From Brienomyrus brachyistius (lineage: Eukaryota > Chordata > Actinopteri > Osteoglossiformes > Mormyridae): a stretch of 64,000 bases of DNA. The stretch spans positions 17,370,254 to 17,434,253 of the forward strand of contig NC_064555.1 in assembly GCF_023856365.1 (NCBI RefSeq). Direction: 5' to 3'. The notes beneath the pieces are model-generated. The model had not been told where the DNA came from. It saw only the letters and a list, made by a program, of their open reading frames with translations, and ran no database searches. The translations under genes and the position numbers were made by a program. Shown in pieces: positions 1 through 36,119 of the stretch (its first letter is position 1; each line of letters opens with the position of its first letter).

Positions 1-229
1 TGGTTTTCAGAGGACCTGCGGACTGTGGTGGGCCAGGCTGCCAGACGTGTGGCAGAGGCTCAGGCACTGACATCCGGCAAGGGCTTGTTTCCTGCTGCGC
101 TGCCAGTCGGGCCAGCGTTGGACGCCGTTGATCTGTTTGTTTTCGGCCGTGACATGCTGGACCTCTGAGGAGAGACGTGGGCTTTAGGGCTTGGAGCCCA
201 TTAACTGGGAGCCCTGCATATGCTCTCTG

Positions 230-500
230 CATGCATGTGTATGTTTGTGCGTGCATGTCGGTTTGTACACGAATGTGCGTGCGTGTGTGTGCGTGTGTGT
301 GCGCATGCATGGAAGTTTTTTGTTCATCCTTGTGTGTATGCATGTCGGTTTGTACACATTTGTTTACGAGTGTGTGTATGGGTGTGCGTGTGCTCTTTGT
401 GTGTTTGTGCGTGTGTACATGGGAGTTCTTGTTCATCCTTGTGTGTATGAATGTCGGTTCGTACACGTTTGTTTATGAGTGTGTGTATATGTACTTCTGC
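230..500. repeat. TG-rich degenerate repeat with ~110-bp duplicated unit
   Basis: TGTTCATCCTTGTGTGTATG and about 40 following bases occur at about 322 and again at about 432, with substitutions. The whole block is built of TGTG/GCGTG words. No coding sense; the overlapping Cys/Val-rich frames are artefacts. Confidence 0.7.
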
Positions 501-1036
501 TCCTGTTCTAATTTAATTATTCACTGGCTGGAACAAGGACGAAGAGAGAGATGTGTGGATAGAGAGAGACAGAGAGATGTGCAGATATCTCTCTGTGGGA
601 ACCAGTGGGGTGGCGTAGTGCCACCTCTCCCAGCTTCATAGAAATGTCTCCGGTCTCAGGTGGACGAGCTGGAGGCCCACGTGATGTTCTCCTTATGATT
701 GTGTGTTCGCCCTGCACCGGCCAGAGTCGTCCAGATCGATCGCTGGCTCTGAATTTGGTGTAGATTGACTGCTTTGATAGCAGGAGGCAGCGGCATCGTG
801 CGCAGGCTGAGGCTTCATTCCCAGCTGCGTTGGTCTGCTCGTCCCGATTGATGACTGGGGCGGGTTCCTACCTTAGTGGGGCTCCCTCCACGCTGTCCTC
901 TACGCAGATCGGCGCAGACTTATGGCTGAAATCCAGTCCTTTATTTACTTACCTGTATAGCATAGATTCTGAGACAGAAAAGCAGAGAGAAGGAAGATCA
1001 GCAATATGTGTTCTTATTTTACTTTGCTGGCCCTGC

Positions 1037-1037
<1 letters not shown>

Positions 1038-1112
<75 letters not shown>
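1038..1112. repeat. (TG)n microsatellite
   Basis: About 36 near-perfect TG units ending in GCGTGCACACA. Confidence 0.97.
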
Positions 1113-1115
<3 letters not shown>

Positions 1116-1234
1116 CACACATCTGTGTATGTCAGTGTGTGAGCACTGCCAGGTGTAATCCTACCATGTTAGAGCCTCACCACAATGCTGGAGGAACAAA
1201 CCACAGAATGTTGACCACACACTGTTGCATATGG

Positions 1235-1530
1235 TGTTGAGCACGTAACCTTGAGCGCACTGTGCCAGTCATATCGACCGCACGGCATGAACCACACAGT
1301 GCCAGCCGTATCGACCGCACGGCATGAACCACACAGTGCCAGCCGTATTGACCGCACGGCATGAACCACACAGCACAAGCTGTATCATCCATGTGGGGTT
1401 GAGCCCGTAATCTTGAGCAGAAAGTGTCGGTCCCATCGACCGCATGGAATGAACCACGCATCGGTGGTCTTATTGTCTGTATGGCTTCCAGCCCGTAATT
1501 TGAGCAGACAGTGACGGTCACATTGACCGC
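1235..1530. repeat. ~37-bp tandem repeat
   Basis: The unit GACCGCACGGCATGAACCAC plus 17 bases is repeated with little change at about 1280, 1317 and 1354, with diverged copies on both sides and a related trace near 1985. Confidence 0.8.
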
Positions 1531-1734
1531 ACACTGTTACTCACGCAGTGCCAACTGTGGAGCTGGTAGAGTTTCTGAAGGAGATGAAGGTGAGGACCAC
1601 ACTGCACAGGACGTTCACATGGCTAGTGTAAAGGGCAGCTATGTTAGTAGCACTACTATCAAGTAGCATCCGGCTAGCAGCGGTACTGCTGTGATGCATG
1701 TGCTGTTAGCTGTTGTCAGCTGTGATGTTAACAG

Positions 1735-2165
1735 TGTTGTTAGGGCCCCGTTACAGCAAGCTGTGTGTTCTAGGCCTAACCTCCCCACCGCCACCCTTCA
1801 GCAGTGTCGTTAGGGCCCCGTTACAGCAGGCTGTGTGTTCTAGGCCTAACCTCCCCACCCCCACCCTTCAGCGGTGTCGTTGGGGTGCCATCACAGCTGG
1901 GTGTGTGTTCTAGGTCTAACCCCTGACCACACACTCTTAACCATGGTGTTGAGCATGTAACCTTGTGCGCACTGTGCTAGTCACATCAACCGCACGGCAT
2001 AAACCACACAGCGCCAGCCGCCCTTGACCAGCATCAGCAGGGCGCCATCACAGCGGGGGGTGTGTTCTAGGCCTCCCCCCCTCCTCGCCCTTCAGCAGTG
2101 TTGTTAGGGCTCCGTTACAGAGGGTTGTGTGTTCTGGGCCTGCCCCCCTCGCCCTTCAGCATTTC
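1735..2165. repeat. ~70-bp tandem repeat
   Basis: GGGCCCCGTTACAGCAGGCT and the following bases up to CCCTTCAGCAGTG repeat at about 1743, 1813 and 1883, with diverged copies near 2045 and 2108 separated by part of the 37-bp family. Confidence 0.75.
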
Positions 2166-2444
2166 TCTGTATGGAACAAGCTGTCGATTGTTTGTTGTGC
2201 CCGTTGGTTGGCGTGGTGCCAGCTGGCTGAGCCTGTAGCTGCTGGTCGCTCTTTAGCATAACGGGGTATGACCCAGGTGGGCTGCACATGTGACCCGCAC
2301 ACGTGACCCGCACACACGACCTCCTGTTTGTTTCTCTACTCTCTTTGGATCCTGCTAGACCTGCGTGCTGCTGATATATACCAAATTAGGCAAGAAATGA
2401 CATTTAACATATTTGCATCTTGGGTTACATTGTTTTTGCATGTA

Positions 2445-2445
<1 letters not shown>

Positions 2446-2498
<53 letters not shown>
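2446..2498. repeat. (TG)n microsatellite
   Basis: About 26 TG units. Confidence 0.97.
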
Positions 2499-2500
<2 letters not shown>

Positions 2501-2867
2501 GTGTGCCTTACCCTGCCTCCCAGGTCTCTGTGGACAGTCTGCTTTTGCCTGTGGTCTGGCCTGACCGTGGGGGGTTTCTAAACAATTCAGGAGAATGGAT
2601 GGGCATGACAGGTGGAGAACCTTCCTCTGGTTCATAAGTGATGCTGAAGATGAGCCTGAGAGGGACGCCCGGGGTGTGCAACCTGGCCATTTCTGGTCTG
2701 CATAGACCCCTCTCAGTTTGTCTCGGCATTAGTGCTGTACAGCAGGTATGTATAGATACTATAAAACTTCTGATGTAGTCTGTGTGTGGGGATGGAGCGT
2801 GTGGGGTAGAGAGAGTGGGGAAAAGCAGTCTGCACTATGCAGTTTTAAGTGATACACACACGCACCC

Positions 2868-3034
<167 letters not shown>

Positions 3035-3734
3035 GCCTCAGTGACCTCCTCACTCACTCAAGTCCTGCTCCCCCACACAGGAGACTTTTGTAGGAAGAGC
3101 AGAAATGTTTCTGCTCTTTATGCTAATTCTTGAGCTTCCATATGTTTGATTTGATGGTGTTATAATGAAACTTATGCAGCAGCCAGATTTTCATTAATCT
3201 GCACATTTAATTGCATGAAATCATAACTATTCAGAATATTCATTATGAAAGTATGCGAGCTTAAGGTTAAATGGCGCTTATGATTTTGTCCTTTTGTGAA
3301 ACTTACACGCGTGTTTGTATCTGCATGCTGGCGCCTTGCCGAGACGGTGCAGTAGCAGGGCTCTTTCTGGGACTTAAACCCGTGACCTTCCTCTTAAGCC
3401 TGTTTGTGAGCGCAGCAGCTGCAGGGGGAATGAGGAGATCGATCGGAGCACCGGCGTTTGATGCGTGTGCGGGTTGTGCTGCGTGGGAGGCGGGCCTTTG
3501 AGCCTCCGACAGCGCGGAAAAGAGTGCCTAACCCGACCCCTGAGGAGGTGCGAAATGCCCTCTGGTCAGCAGGCTGGGAGAAGTTGGGCAGCAGTAAATG
3601 GGCAGCTTTGGAGGACAGGAGCATCAGAACGGTGGAGAGAGAGGAAGGGTGGAGATAAGATTGCAGGGAGAAAGAGGATGTGAGGACAGAGCACGTGGGG
3701 CAGAGGTTGTGGGGACGGAGGGCGTGGGGTAGAG

Positions 3735-3838
3735 CAGTGCTTCTCAAACCAGTCATCAGGAATTCTCAGACGCATTCAGAGGAGGAAGCAAACCGTGAAC
3801 CTTTTGGGGGTCCCTAGGGATTGGTTTGAGGAACACTG
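3735..3838. mobile_element. Palindromic MITE-like repeat, copy 1
   Basis: It begins CAGTGCTTCTCAAACC and ends with the near inverse GGTTTGAGGAACACTG, giving terminal inverted repeats of about 16 bases around a 70-base core. Related copies are at 55542 and 56143. It sits directly before the 29-bp minisatellite. Confidence 0.6.
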
Positions 3839-3845
3839 GGACAGA

Positions 3846-4972
3846 GGGTGTAGGGTAGAGGTTGTGGGGACGGAGCGCGTGGGGCAGAGGGTGTTGGGAC
3901 GGAGCGCGTGGGACAGAGGGTGTGGGGACGGAGCGCGTGGGGCAGAGGGTGTGGGGACGGAGCGCGTGGGGCAGAGGGTGTGGGGACGGAGCGCGTGGGG
4001 CAGAGGGTGTGGGGACGGAGCGCGTGGGGCAGAGGGTGTGGGGACGGAGCGCGTGGGGTAGATTGTGTGTGGATGGAGTGCGTGGGGTAGAGGGTGTTGG
4101 GACGGAGCGCGTGGGGCAGAGGGTGTGGGGACGGAGCGCGTGGGGCAGAGGGTGTGGGGACGGAGCGCGTGGGGCAGAGGGTGTGGGGACGGAGCGCGTG
4201 GGGTAGATTGTGTGTGGATGGAGCGCGTGGGGCAGAGGGTGTGGGGACGGAGCGCGTGGGGCAGAGGGTGTGGGGACGGAGCGCGTGGGGCAGAGGGTGT
4301 GGGGACGGAGCGCGTGGGGCAGAGGGTGTGGGGACGGAGCGCGTGGGGTAGATTGTGTGTGGATGGAGCGCGTGGGGTAGAGGGTGTTGGGACGGAGCGC
4401 GTGGGGTAGATTGTGTGTGGATGGAGTTCGTGGGGTAGAGGGTGTGGGGACGGAGCGCGTGGGGCAGAGGGTGTGGGGACGGAGCGCGTGGGGCAGAGGG
4501 TGTGGGGACGGAGCGCGTGGGGCAGAGGGTGTGGGGACGGAGCGCGTGGGGTAGATTGTGTGTGGATGGAGCGCGTGGGGTAGAGGGTGTTGGGACGGAG
4601 CGCGTGGGGTAGATTGTGTGTGGATGGAGTTCGTGGGGTAGAGGGTGTGGGGACGGAGCGCGTGGGGCAGAGGGTGTGGGGACGGAGCGCGTGGGGCAGA
4701 GGGTGTGGGGACGGAGGGTGTGGGGACGGAGCGCGTGGGGCAGAGGGTGTGGGGACTGAGCGCGTGGGGCAGAGGGTGTGGGGACTGAGCGCGTGGGGCA
4801 GAGGGTGTGGGGACTGAGCGCGTGGGGCAGAGGGTGTGGGGACGGAGCGCGTGGGGCAGAGGGTGTGGGGACGGAGCGCGTGGGGCAGAGGGTGTTTGGG
4901 GACGGAGCGCGTGGGGCAGAGGGTGTGGGGACGGAGCGCGTGGGGCAGAGGGTGTGGGGACGGAGCGCGATG
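3846..4972. repeat. 29-bp G-rich minisatellite, about 39 units
   Basis: Consensus unit GGGGACGGAGCGCGTGGGGC followed by AGAGGGTGT (29 bases; successive AGCGCG starts at 3903 and 3932). A variant unit with GTAGATTGTGTGTGGATGGAG recurs in phase, forming a higher-order pattern. The - strand has no stop in any frame, so a spurious 439-residue frame with a 29-residue period crosses it. Confidence 0.97.
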
Positions 4973-7058
4973 CCCAGGCTGTCAGTGCTCCTCCTAAGCG
5001 CAGACGGCCTTACGCCTGAAATCCAGGCCAAACCCCGCCTGAGCCATTTGACGGTTGTGGCAGAGAGCCTCCTAGTGCTGGGACAGATTAGCACAGTCCT
5101 GCCAGGAAAGCAACGCCAAGCTTTCGCTTTCATGTGGGCAGGCCGTCACTGGACCCATCAGCTCCCCCTGCTGCCTGATTGTTTTTGAGTCGGGGGTCTG
5201 GGCTGACCAATAAAATGCCATTTTCTTGGGGGGCACAATTCTCAGATGGTAATGAGGGCTACTAGTGGTACAGGGAAGGAGAAGTGCCGGCTTTGTTTGG
5301 AGCTGCTTTTATGAGCCTCGTGCTGGTCCTCTGTCTGCCGCTGCTGCTGGGAGAGATGAGTCTGCCTGCAGCACCTGGGGTTAACCTGGTTAAACGATTA
5401 CTTGCCATGTTGCTAGCAAATTTTACAATACAGAATACAAATACCATTAGATAAAATGGCAATAAACAATCAATACAAGCACCATCTTGGTTTAAAAGCG
5501 TTCGCGGCCTCAATGAGTAGCCTTGTCCATGTGTTCTACGCTTGCTTTAACCAAAGAGAATTTCATTTTTATTGTAAAACAGGGGTAGTCAATAATTTTT
5601 CCCCAAGATCCAAATTCCAGATGTTATCAGCCATGTTGGGGGGTGGGAGTGGTGGTAAGTTTTGCAGACCAAGGGGCGTTAGATTTGAGTACTTCTGTTA
5701 TACAGCATTAAATATAGGCATAGCCGTACAGCTGGTGAGTTGTAGGTTGTTAAGGAACATAATCTGCAAATACCCATTATTTTCCTCGTCGACCTCAGCC
5801 TGTTGTACTTAACGCTCCACAGAATCTGCCCTTCCCTTCACGGACCTTTCTGGAGAGCGCCATGCAGTGTGCTCCTCCTTAACCTTGAGTACAATGTCAG
5901 AGTGGCCCTGTCCTCCTGGTGCGGACCTGAAATCCTCATGCTGTACTTGGGTTAAAATGGGAGGGGGGAGGGAGGACGGGGGGAGGGGTACTGCACACGG
6001 ACACACGCGGCGATAGCGTGTCTCTTAATTAAAACATGAAAAAGTGGGAGAAGTAGCTGAGAAAGGGGCCTTAATTACACAACAAGGTCACAAGGCGCGT
6101 TATCTCCATGGTTTAATCGCCGGCCTGATTGTGCCGCTGCCTCATCTCAGATTCAGCAGCCGGCCTGACAAACGCTGCTAATTGTCCCTGTCTGATCTCC
6201 GTGGGCCGATGAGCGAGTGAATGAGCCTAACTGCAGGCCAGACCTGCGGGCTGCTGATTAGGAGTCACTGTAATGCTCATGGAGGGGGGGGTGGGCTGTA
6301 ATTAAACACATAGGTGTCTGGGGGTCGAAGGGCTGTCATGTGCTTGTCCCTGCTTTCTCCACTGGGGGTCACCTTGCTGATGTTGTTATAGGTCTATCGA
6401 CGCCGTTGGTTTATTGACCTTGATTTTCTCTAAAAGGACGTTCCGAAGATTAGTGTCTGACTGGGAGCCATAAGGCTTGCACTCGAGATTTAGGGCTGGC
6501 CATTCGGATGGGGGGGTGGTCGGCTATGCGTCAGATTCGGGTCGCTGGGCCTCGTCCCCTGGGCGTCGTGCGGGTCTCTCTCCTGCAGAGCGCTCGCAAG
6601 AAACCACCTTCTTAACAGATGTGCAAGCAGCCTTTGTACTTGCAGCTACAGGGTCACACCCCTCAGGGGACTGCAGTGAAACGCCCCCCCCCCCCCCAGT
6701 TAAAATGACAACAGCCCTTTTGCTGGAATGAGAGACTGCTATATATGCAGGATTGATTGCTAAATGCTTTACAGTTTTTTATTGCACATTTTTTTTTTGC
6801 TTAAATGGCCCCGTGTTATTTGGAGATGAGGAAATATTTGAAATTTTAATTCACAATTGATTCCTCTGCATGATAACTATGCAAATTCTCACATAACGGG
6901 ATATTTTATGACCTTCAGTTGTCACATTTTGTCCCCAATGTAATGTCAACATTTCTGGCATTTTTTTCATCTTTGCCCTCAGACATGTGAATATAAATGT
7001 ATCGATTACATGGGGAAATACTGAGGAGTTCAGTGGAAAATCACGAGTGTGTTTTTTT

Positions 7059-7889
7059 TAGAGATGCACTGATCCGATATTCTCTATCTACTCTAAGAAG
7101 ATCATTCCTATCTCGTGTTAAATCTCTCTGTACAATCAATCACACGACCAGCTCTTTCACGTTTTAGACGTGTGTTTTGCGGCATTCAAGCTGAACACTA
7201 AGGCTGCCACTCAGCTGGTGTGAGCGCAGTGACTTACGCCTGCTGTGACGTCATACTCATACCCTTCACAGTAGGGGGAGCGTAACAACATCAGACAATT
7301 GACAATCTGGAAGTATTTTACGCTTTTAACAACAACTAGTAGCACAGCGATATGCAATCTTTGTGAAAACAAAGTTCTGAAAGGTGGGAGTAGCGTTTAG
7401 TGGAAAATCCCACTAAACAAAGTGCACGCAATTGTGCAATGCGAGTAATATGAAAAAAGCAACGGATGATTTGGGATTTGCTACATTGGGCTGTTTTCCA
7501 CACTCTCTACAGTTTGTGATACAGAAGTGATTCCCCACGCTGTGGAGCATTTTAAGCGTTCGCCAGTTGCGTATTCTCTCTCAGAAGATATTTTAACTGA
7601 ACTGCAAACACCTCAAAAAACGCTTAAAACAAGATGTACAAACGAGATGGAACAGCACGTTATGTATGTTTCTAGTAGCCTAATTAATCTTTTTTTGGCA
7701 TACGTTAAATTTTTTTATCTGTATTTACTAGTTTTAAAATATTCTTAGTATAGAAAGTATACATTATATATTTAGTGTATTAAACTATCAAAGTAAAAAG
7801 AGCAGTTGTATCGCAATCTGTTTCAATATTGGCAGTACTGGATCGGAATCGGGACCGGAACTGAAAAAATGTGGATCGACCCATCCCTA
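7059..7889 (+). mobile_element. Degenerate hAT-type DNA transposon with BED-finger remnant
   Basis: The left end TAGAGATGCACTGATCC matches the reverse complement of the right end (TTAGGGATGGGTCGATCC) imperfectly; both ends border T-runs that could be an 8-bp target duplication. At 7305-7400 the frame reads IWKYFTLL then AICNLCENKVLKGGSS before a stop, the W.YF...C..C pattern of BED zinc fingers in hAT transposases. No catalytic domain is left, so this is a dead, internally deleted copy. Confidence 0.65.
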
Positions 7890-7999
7890 ATTTTTTTTTC
7901 CGCCATGGTGGTGGGTGTCATTTGTATAAGTTGAGTGTATTGCAATGCTTCAGTTTTCTCACAGCTTTCTCCTATGCGACACACACAGGTGAGAGTGAT

Positions 8000-8165
8000 G
8001 CTTGGGCTCTGAGCCCAGGGTCAGCTATTTATCTGGCCCCAGGAGCATTTCAGGGGGCTAAGGGCCTCGCTCAAGGGTCCACTGGCGATATGGCTGCTCT
8101 GCTTACCGGGATTTGAACCAGCGACCTTCTTATTGCATGCACAGCATCCTAATTCAAAGAGCCAC
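8000..8165 (-). mobile_element. tRNA-derived SINE-like fragment
   Basis: The - strand contains GGTTCAAATCCC, an RNA polymerase III B-box, and the + strand word order (AAGGGCCTCGCTCAAGGGTCC ... GGGATTTGAACCAGCGACCT) resembles a widespread fish SINE. Similar B-box-like words occur near 37110 and 53511. Confidence 0.45.
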
Positions 8166-9278
8166 ATGCTACCTCTTTAATAGAGTCCCACTGGGAAGCT
8201 GACTGACATGGAGGAAAAAAAATCCCATAATGTTATGGGTCACGGTTATTTAGGTTATTTGTCAGACACCGGAGGGGGCAGCCTGCCTTTGGGGGGGGGG
8301 GGGGGTCATTTAAATATTATTGCAGTAGACACCTAATTAGGTTTTCCACCACTGAAGTAACTCGGGTGAAGGCACCATTGGTAAGCCAGGCTGCTCTGTT
8401 GCTCATGCGCCTGAGATATTCAGCAGCTGGTTGTGTCTGTGCCCGGAATGTTCCGGCTAGGCCGCAGCCGTTTTAAGCCGTTAGCTGGCGCCGCCCGAGC
8501 TCGCTGAGCTTCATCGGCCGGCCCTCCAAAGCAGCACTAAATGCCTTTGACATTTAAATGCAAGCAAAGTGCTTCACACGTGGATGCATGCTCGCTCGCT
8601 CACTTGCACGCACGCACCTACACACCTACCCTCATGGTGCCGCTTGTGGTTCCGATGCAAATGAAGGGTGTATTTTATTCTGTTTAGTGGGGGCTGGGTT
8701 AGTGGTGGGGTCGGGGTGGTGCTATGTGTGAATTGATATGCTGAGACGCGTTTCGTGGGGGGTGGCTGGGAAATTGCAGGCTGTCCTGGTGCCAGGAGAA
8801 GCCAGCAGTGAAGCTCCAGCTCCTAAGTCTGCCGCTAACAGTAACGCACACTGCACACAGTCAGACACCCTGGTGCAGTGCAGGTGTGTGTGCGCAGTGG
8901 GGGACACTAGTGAGCAGGACTCCACAAATGTGCACAAATGGAAGGCCCCCTTGTTGGCCAGTGATGGTCGCTTTGCAGCAGATCCTTCCCCGTGTGCCGT
9001 GATGATTATGGCAATGCTGTAAGGTCCCCCCATGTGCTCCTCGCTCACTGGGGGGGGTGTTCTCAGGAGACGTGCCCAGCAGACTGTATCGCCGTTAAAG
9101 CAGTGAGGCGGGCAGTGAACGCTGATGGACAAGCGGGTGATTTACTGTACGAGCGCTGGAATTCATCAGGGGTCTGTGTAGAGGCTTCTTAGTATGGCTC
9201 CTAGGACCTGGGACCAGCCAGTGCTTATGGCTGTATGAATGACTCCTCTGGGTGGTTCCTGGAGGATGATGATGACTC

Positions 9279-9832
9279 CTCTGTGTAGTCCACTGATGAC
9301 AGTGACGGTGACTCCTCTGTGTAGTCCACTGATGACCGTGAGGATGACTCCTCTGTGTAGTCCACTGATGACCGTGACGGTGACTCCTCTGTGTAGTCCA
9401 CTGATGACCGTGACGGTGACTCCTCTGTGTAGTCCACTGATGACCGTGACGGTGACTCCACAGTGTAGTCCACTGATGACCGTGACGGTGACTCCACAGT
9501 GTAGTCCACTGATGACCGTGACGGTGACTCCACAGTGTAGTCCACTGATGACCGTGAAGGTGACTCCACAGTGTAGTCCACTGATGACCGTGAGGGTGAC
9601 TCCACAGTGTAGTCCACTGATGACCGTGATGGTGACTCCACAGTGTAGTCCACTGATGACCGTGACGGTGACTCCACAGTGTAGTCCACTGATGACCGTG
9701 ACGGTGACTCCACAGTGTAGTCCACTGATGACCGTGACGGTGACTCCTCTGTGTAGTCCACTGATGACCGTGAAGGTGACTCCACAGTGTAGTCCACTGA
9801 TGACCATGATGGTGAATCCTTTGTGTAGTTCG
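9279..9832. repeat. 36-bp minisatellite, about 15 units
   Basis: Unit TCCACTGATGACCGTGACGG plus TGACTCCACAGTGTAG, with two interleaved variants (CTCCTCTGTG and CTCCACAGTG). The length is a multiple of three, so frames show a 12-residue period; coding is not supported by any conserved domain. Confidence 0.97.
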
Positions 9833-12621
9833 CTGTGCATGCCACTGGTGTATAGCCACAAAATTAAATAAATACAGAAACTCTGCCCTCTAACAGTATG
9901 CCAGGAGCTGCTCTGAGATCAACTATGTGTTGTTAATCTTCAGAGGCTGGTGAAGCAACTTGCCTGAAGATTAACTGAATTACAGTACTGTACATGCAGC
10001 CCAGAAGTGCTGGTTTGGGGAAACCTTGCAGCTCTGGGCTTAGTTTACTGCCAGAAACCTCAGCCTGCCAAACAGCAAACAAAATCCAGGAGTGGCAATG
10101 GTGGCAAGTCCCATAGACACACCTCGAGATATCCTGGGGCATGGAAGGCGGGCAGCCGCCCAAAGCCACGGTCTCACTTCCAAAATCAAATTACTGCCTT
10201 TATATGAAGAGAAGGCAGACACACTGGTTAAGGAAGGAGTGAGGGACCGTGAAAGGAGAGAATGAATGATGGAGGACAAAGCCAACAGAAAACAGCCAGC
10301 ATTCAGCTAGAACAGTGGCCAGAAGAATGGCAGCTTTCGGAGGTGACGGCGACAGCGTAGTGACGGAGGGTAGGCAGCTGAAAGGGAGTCCTCATGGGGG
10401 AGGGCAGGGGAGAGCCAAGGACGTGCACAGAGGGGAAGGAGAGGGGCAAGCTGATTGGCTGGACCAAATCACGTGGCTCGTGCTGAGGTCGCAGGCTTGT
10501 TCCTGGGGGGCTGGCCTCGGACTAAGGAGTGCTGGGATGGAGGGAGGTGACACAGGCGTAAGGGCCCTGTCACTGCTCCTGTTTAGCCCCCGGACTGGTC
10601 TCTGTCCCCTGAGGTGCTCCAAGAGTGGCTTTTTAATGTTAGAAATGTAAGTTAATAATGAAGCACTTGAGTGATTCGGGCGAGCGGGCCGTCCGCCGTC
10701 ATGCGACACTGGGCAGCGTCTCCAAGCTGGACCTTTCACCGGCCCGTTAATGTGGATTTATTTCATTCGTTAGCAGGCCTTTCATAAATTAGAATTAACA
10801 GCATGAAGTCAGCGATCTGAATATGATGTCATGAATTATTGATTCTTTTCCCTCTCTTTTTCCCCCTTCCCGCGCCGACCTGCACCGCCGCGCTGACATT
10901 TGGGAAAAAGGCGGCGCCGAATTACAGCCTGAAATAATGAAGGCTGTTTGGGTCACTCCCCCCCCCCCCCCCTCCCCCACGAAGCAAACCTCTCTGGAAT
11001 TATTAATATTCATTAATACCTTCTGTCAGAAGCACACAGAAACAATTTATTGCTTGCATTTACGGTATAAAGTGCCCCATGATTTATGGATGTACGTGAG
11101 TTTGGCTCAGTTATGAGAAAACAGTTCAGGGACTGGATAAGTCTGATAAAGTGAGAGAACTGGCAGGACTGGGGGGTTGGCGACTGTAGTGATGCGTTTT
11201 TGACTGCCGCCAGAGACCTGTGGCACCTGTGTGTTGTCGCCTCGTCCCCTTTGCATGCAGCGTCTTCGTGGCTTGCATAGCTGCACATCGCCTGGGTGCG
11301 AGGCGGGTGTCTTTCCTGTTCCTGCCATTTCTGAAGCTAATTAAATGCATAACAGAGAGCGATTAGCCTTTAGCTGGCTGGCAGACCCATTATCTTTTAT
11401 TATACGGTAAAAGCTTAGCAACACGATAATGGTTGTTGGAGAAATTGAAGTTGTTTGAAGCGACGTGAACGTGGGTTTTGATCCGTGCCTCCTGTTTCAT
11501 GTCAGGAAGGCTCGTTCCCTGGGGGAGTCCTTGGAACCCGCAGCTGAAACTCTTCACAGATGGAACTTCTGCTCCTCACCTCCGCTTCCTCATTCCCACG
11601 TCAGTGTCAGAGAAACAGAAACAAACACCTAAAAGAACAGGCAGAGAGAACTTGGGGAAGTCCAAGTTCACCCTGCGGAATGTTCCCTCAGCATTCCGGC
11701 TCCGCTTCTACAGACAGGACACATGCGGTGTTCTGGCCGCGAGGGTCGCCGGGGTTTCAGCCCAGGGTACATCATCCCACAGAGCTGTCTGCCAGCCTGG
11801 GGGAGGGGGGGGGGGTGAAGGCGCTAGCGGGTTTTCATAAAGTCTTGTGAGGACAGAACCCGGCCATCGATGGGCTGTTACAGGCGTGGGGGGGCGGTTG
11901 GTGCCATGATCTCAGCAGCAGTGCCATTCTTCCAAGCAAAGCAATTAATTTGGATTACTAAATTGATTAATTGAAGGAGGGTTATTCACATCCATTACTG
12001 GGAAGGAGTTGGGGTTATAAGGTCAGGTTGGCTTTATTTCAGAGCTGCCAGTGGGGGAGTGCACAATGCCAGCTGCCTTCCCTAGTTTGTGGTGTCGAGG
12101 CTCTGTGCCGGAACATTCCAGTGTTCCTCTGGCCTGTTCTATGTAATACTGTCATTTTGGTGTTTTTAGTCCGGAACCCTCGCTTTGATGCTTATATCAC
12201 TTCCAGTACGTATCTGCCTGCTCTGAGGGATGCTGTTCTAGGCTTCGGTACCAAATTAATAACGCTCTTTTCTGTTCCTCTTGGAGATATCTGTTTCTTT
12301 CCCCCCTCGTCTTTCTTTATTAGTGATATCATTACCATACGCTTCTCTTCTCAGTTTTCAGTATTTTTTAGTATATCTCCTATGTATTATCTGAGCTACC
12401 CAGCAGTGTTACTGTGTCTAACCAGCAGGAATTTCACTATTACTTTCCCCTGACCTTGCTTAGTGATGTCAGTGTCGCTACATTCTCACCTTCAGGTACA
12501 TCAGTGCGATATTCACCACAGCTAAAGTTATTGGGGTCTCACTCTCCTCTGGCCTCGCTGAATAGTTTTAGCAACGTTCTATGGCCTGTTAGTCTGAGTG
12601 TGACCCCCTCCTCTCTTTCAG

Positions 12622-36119
<23,498 letters not shown>

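Noticed and set aside
1..120. Possible terminal exon of an upstream gene starting after TTTTCAG
   Set aside because: The peptide is not recognisable and soon meets a stop; it does not match any Eph segment.
3814..5133. 439-residue Pro/His/Arg repeat protein on the - strand
   Set aside because: Generated by the 29-bp array; the period of 29 residues equals three units. No coding evidence outside it.
9095..9871. Four overlapping frames on both strands with 12-residue repeats
   Set aside because: Artefacts of the 36-bp array; the same DNA cannot plausibly code in four frames.
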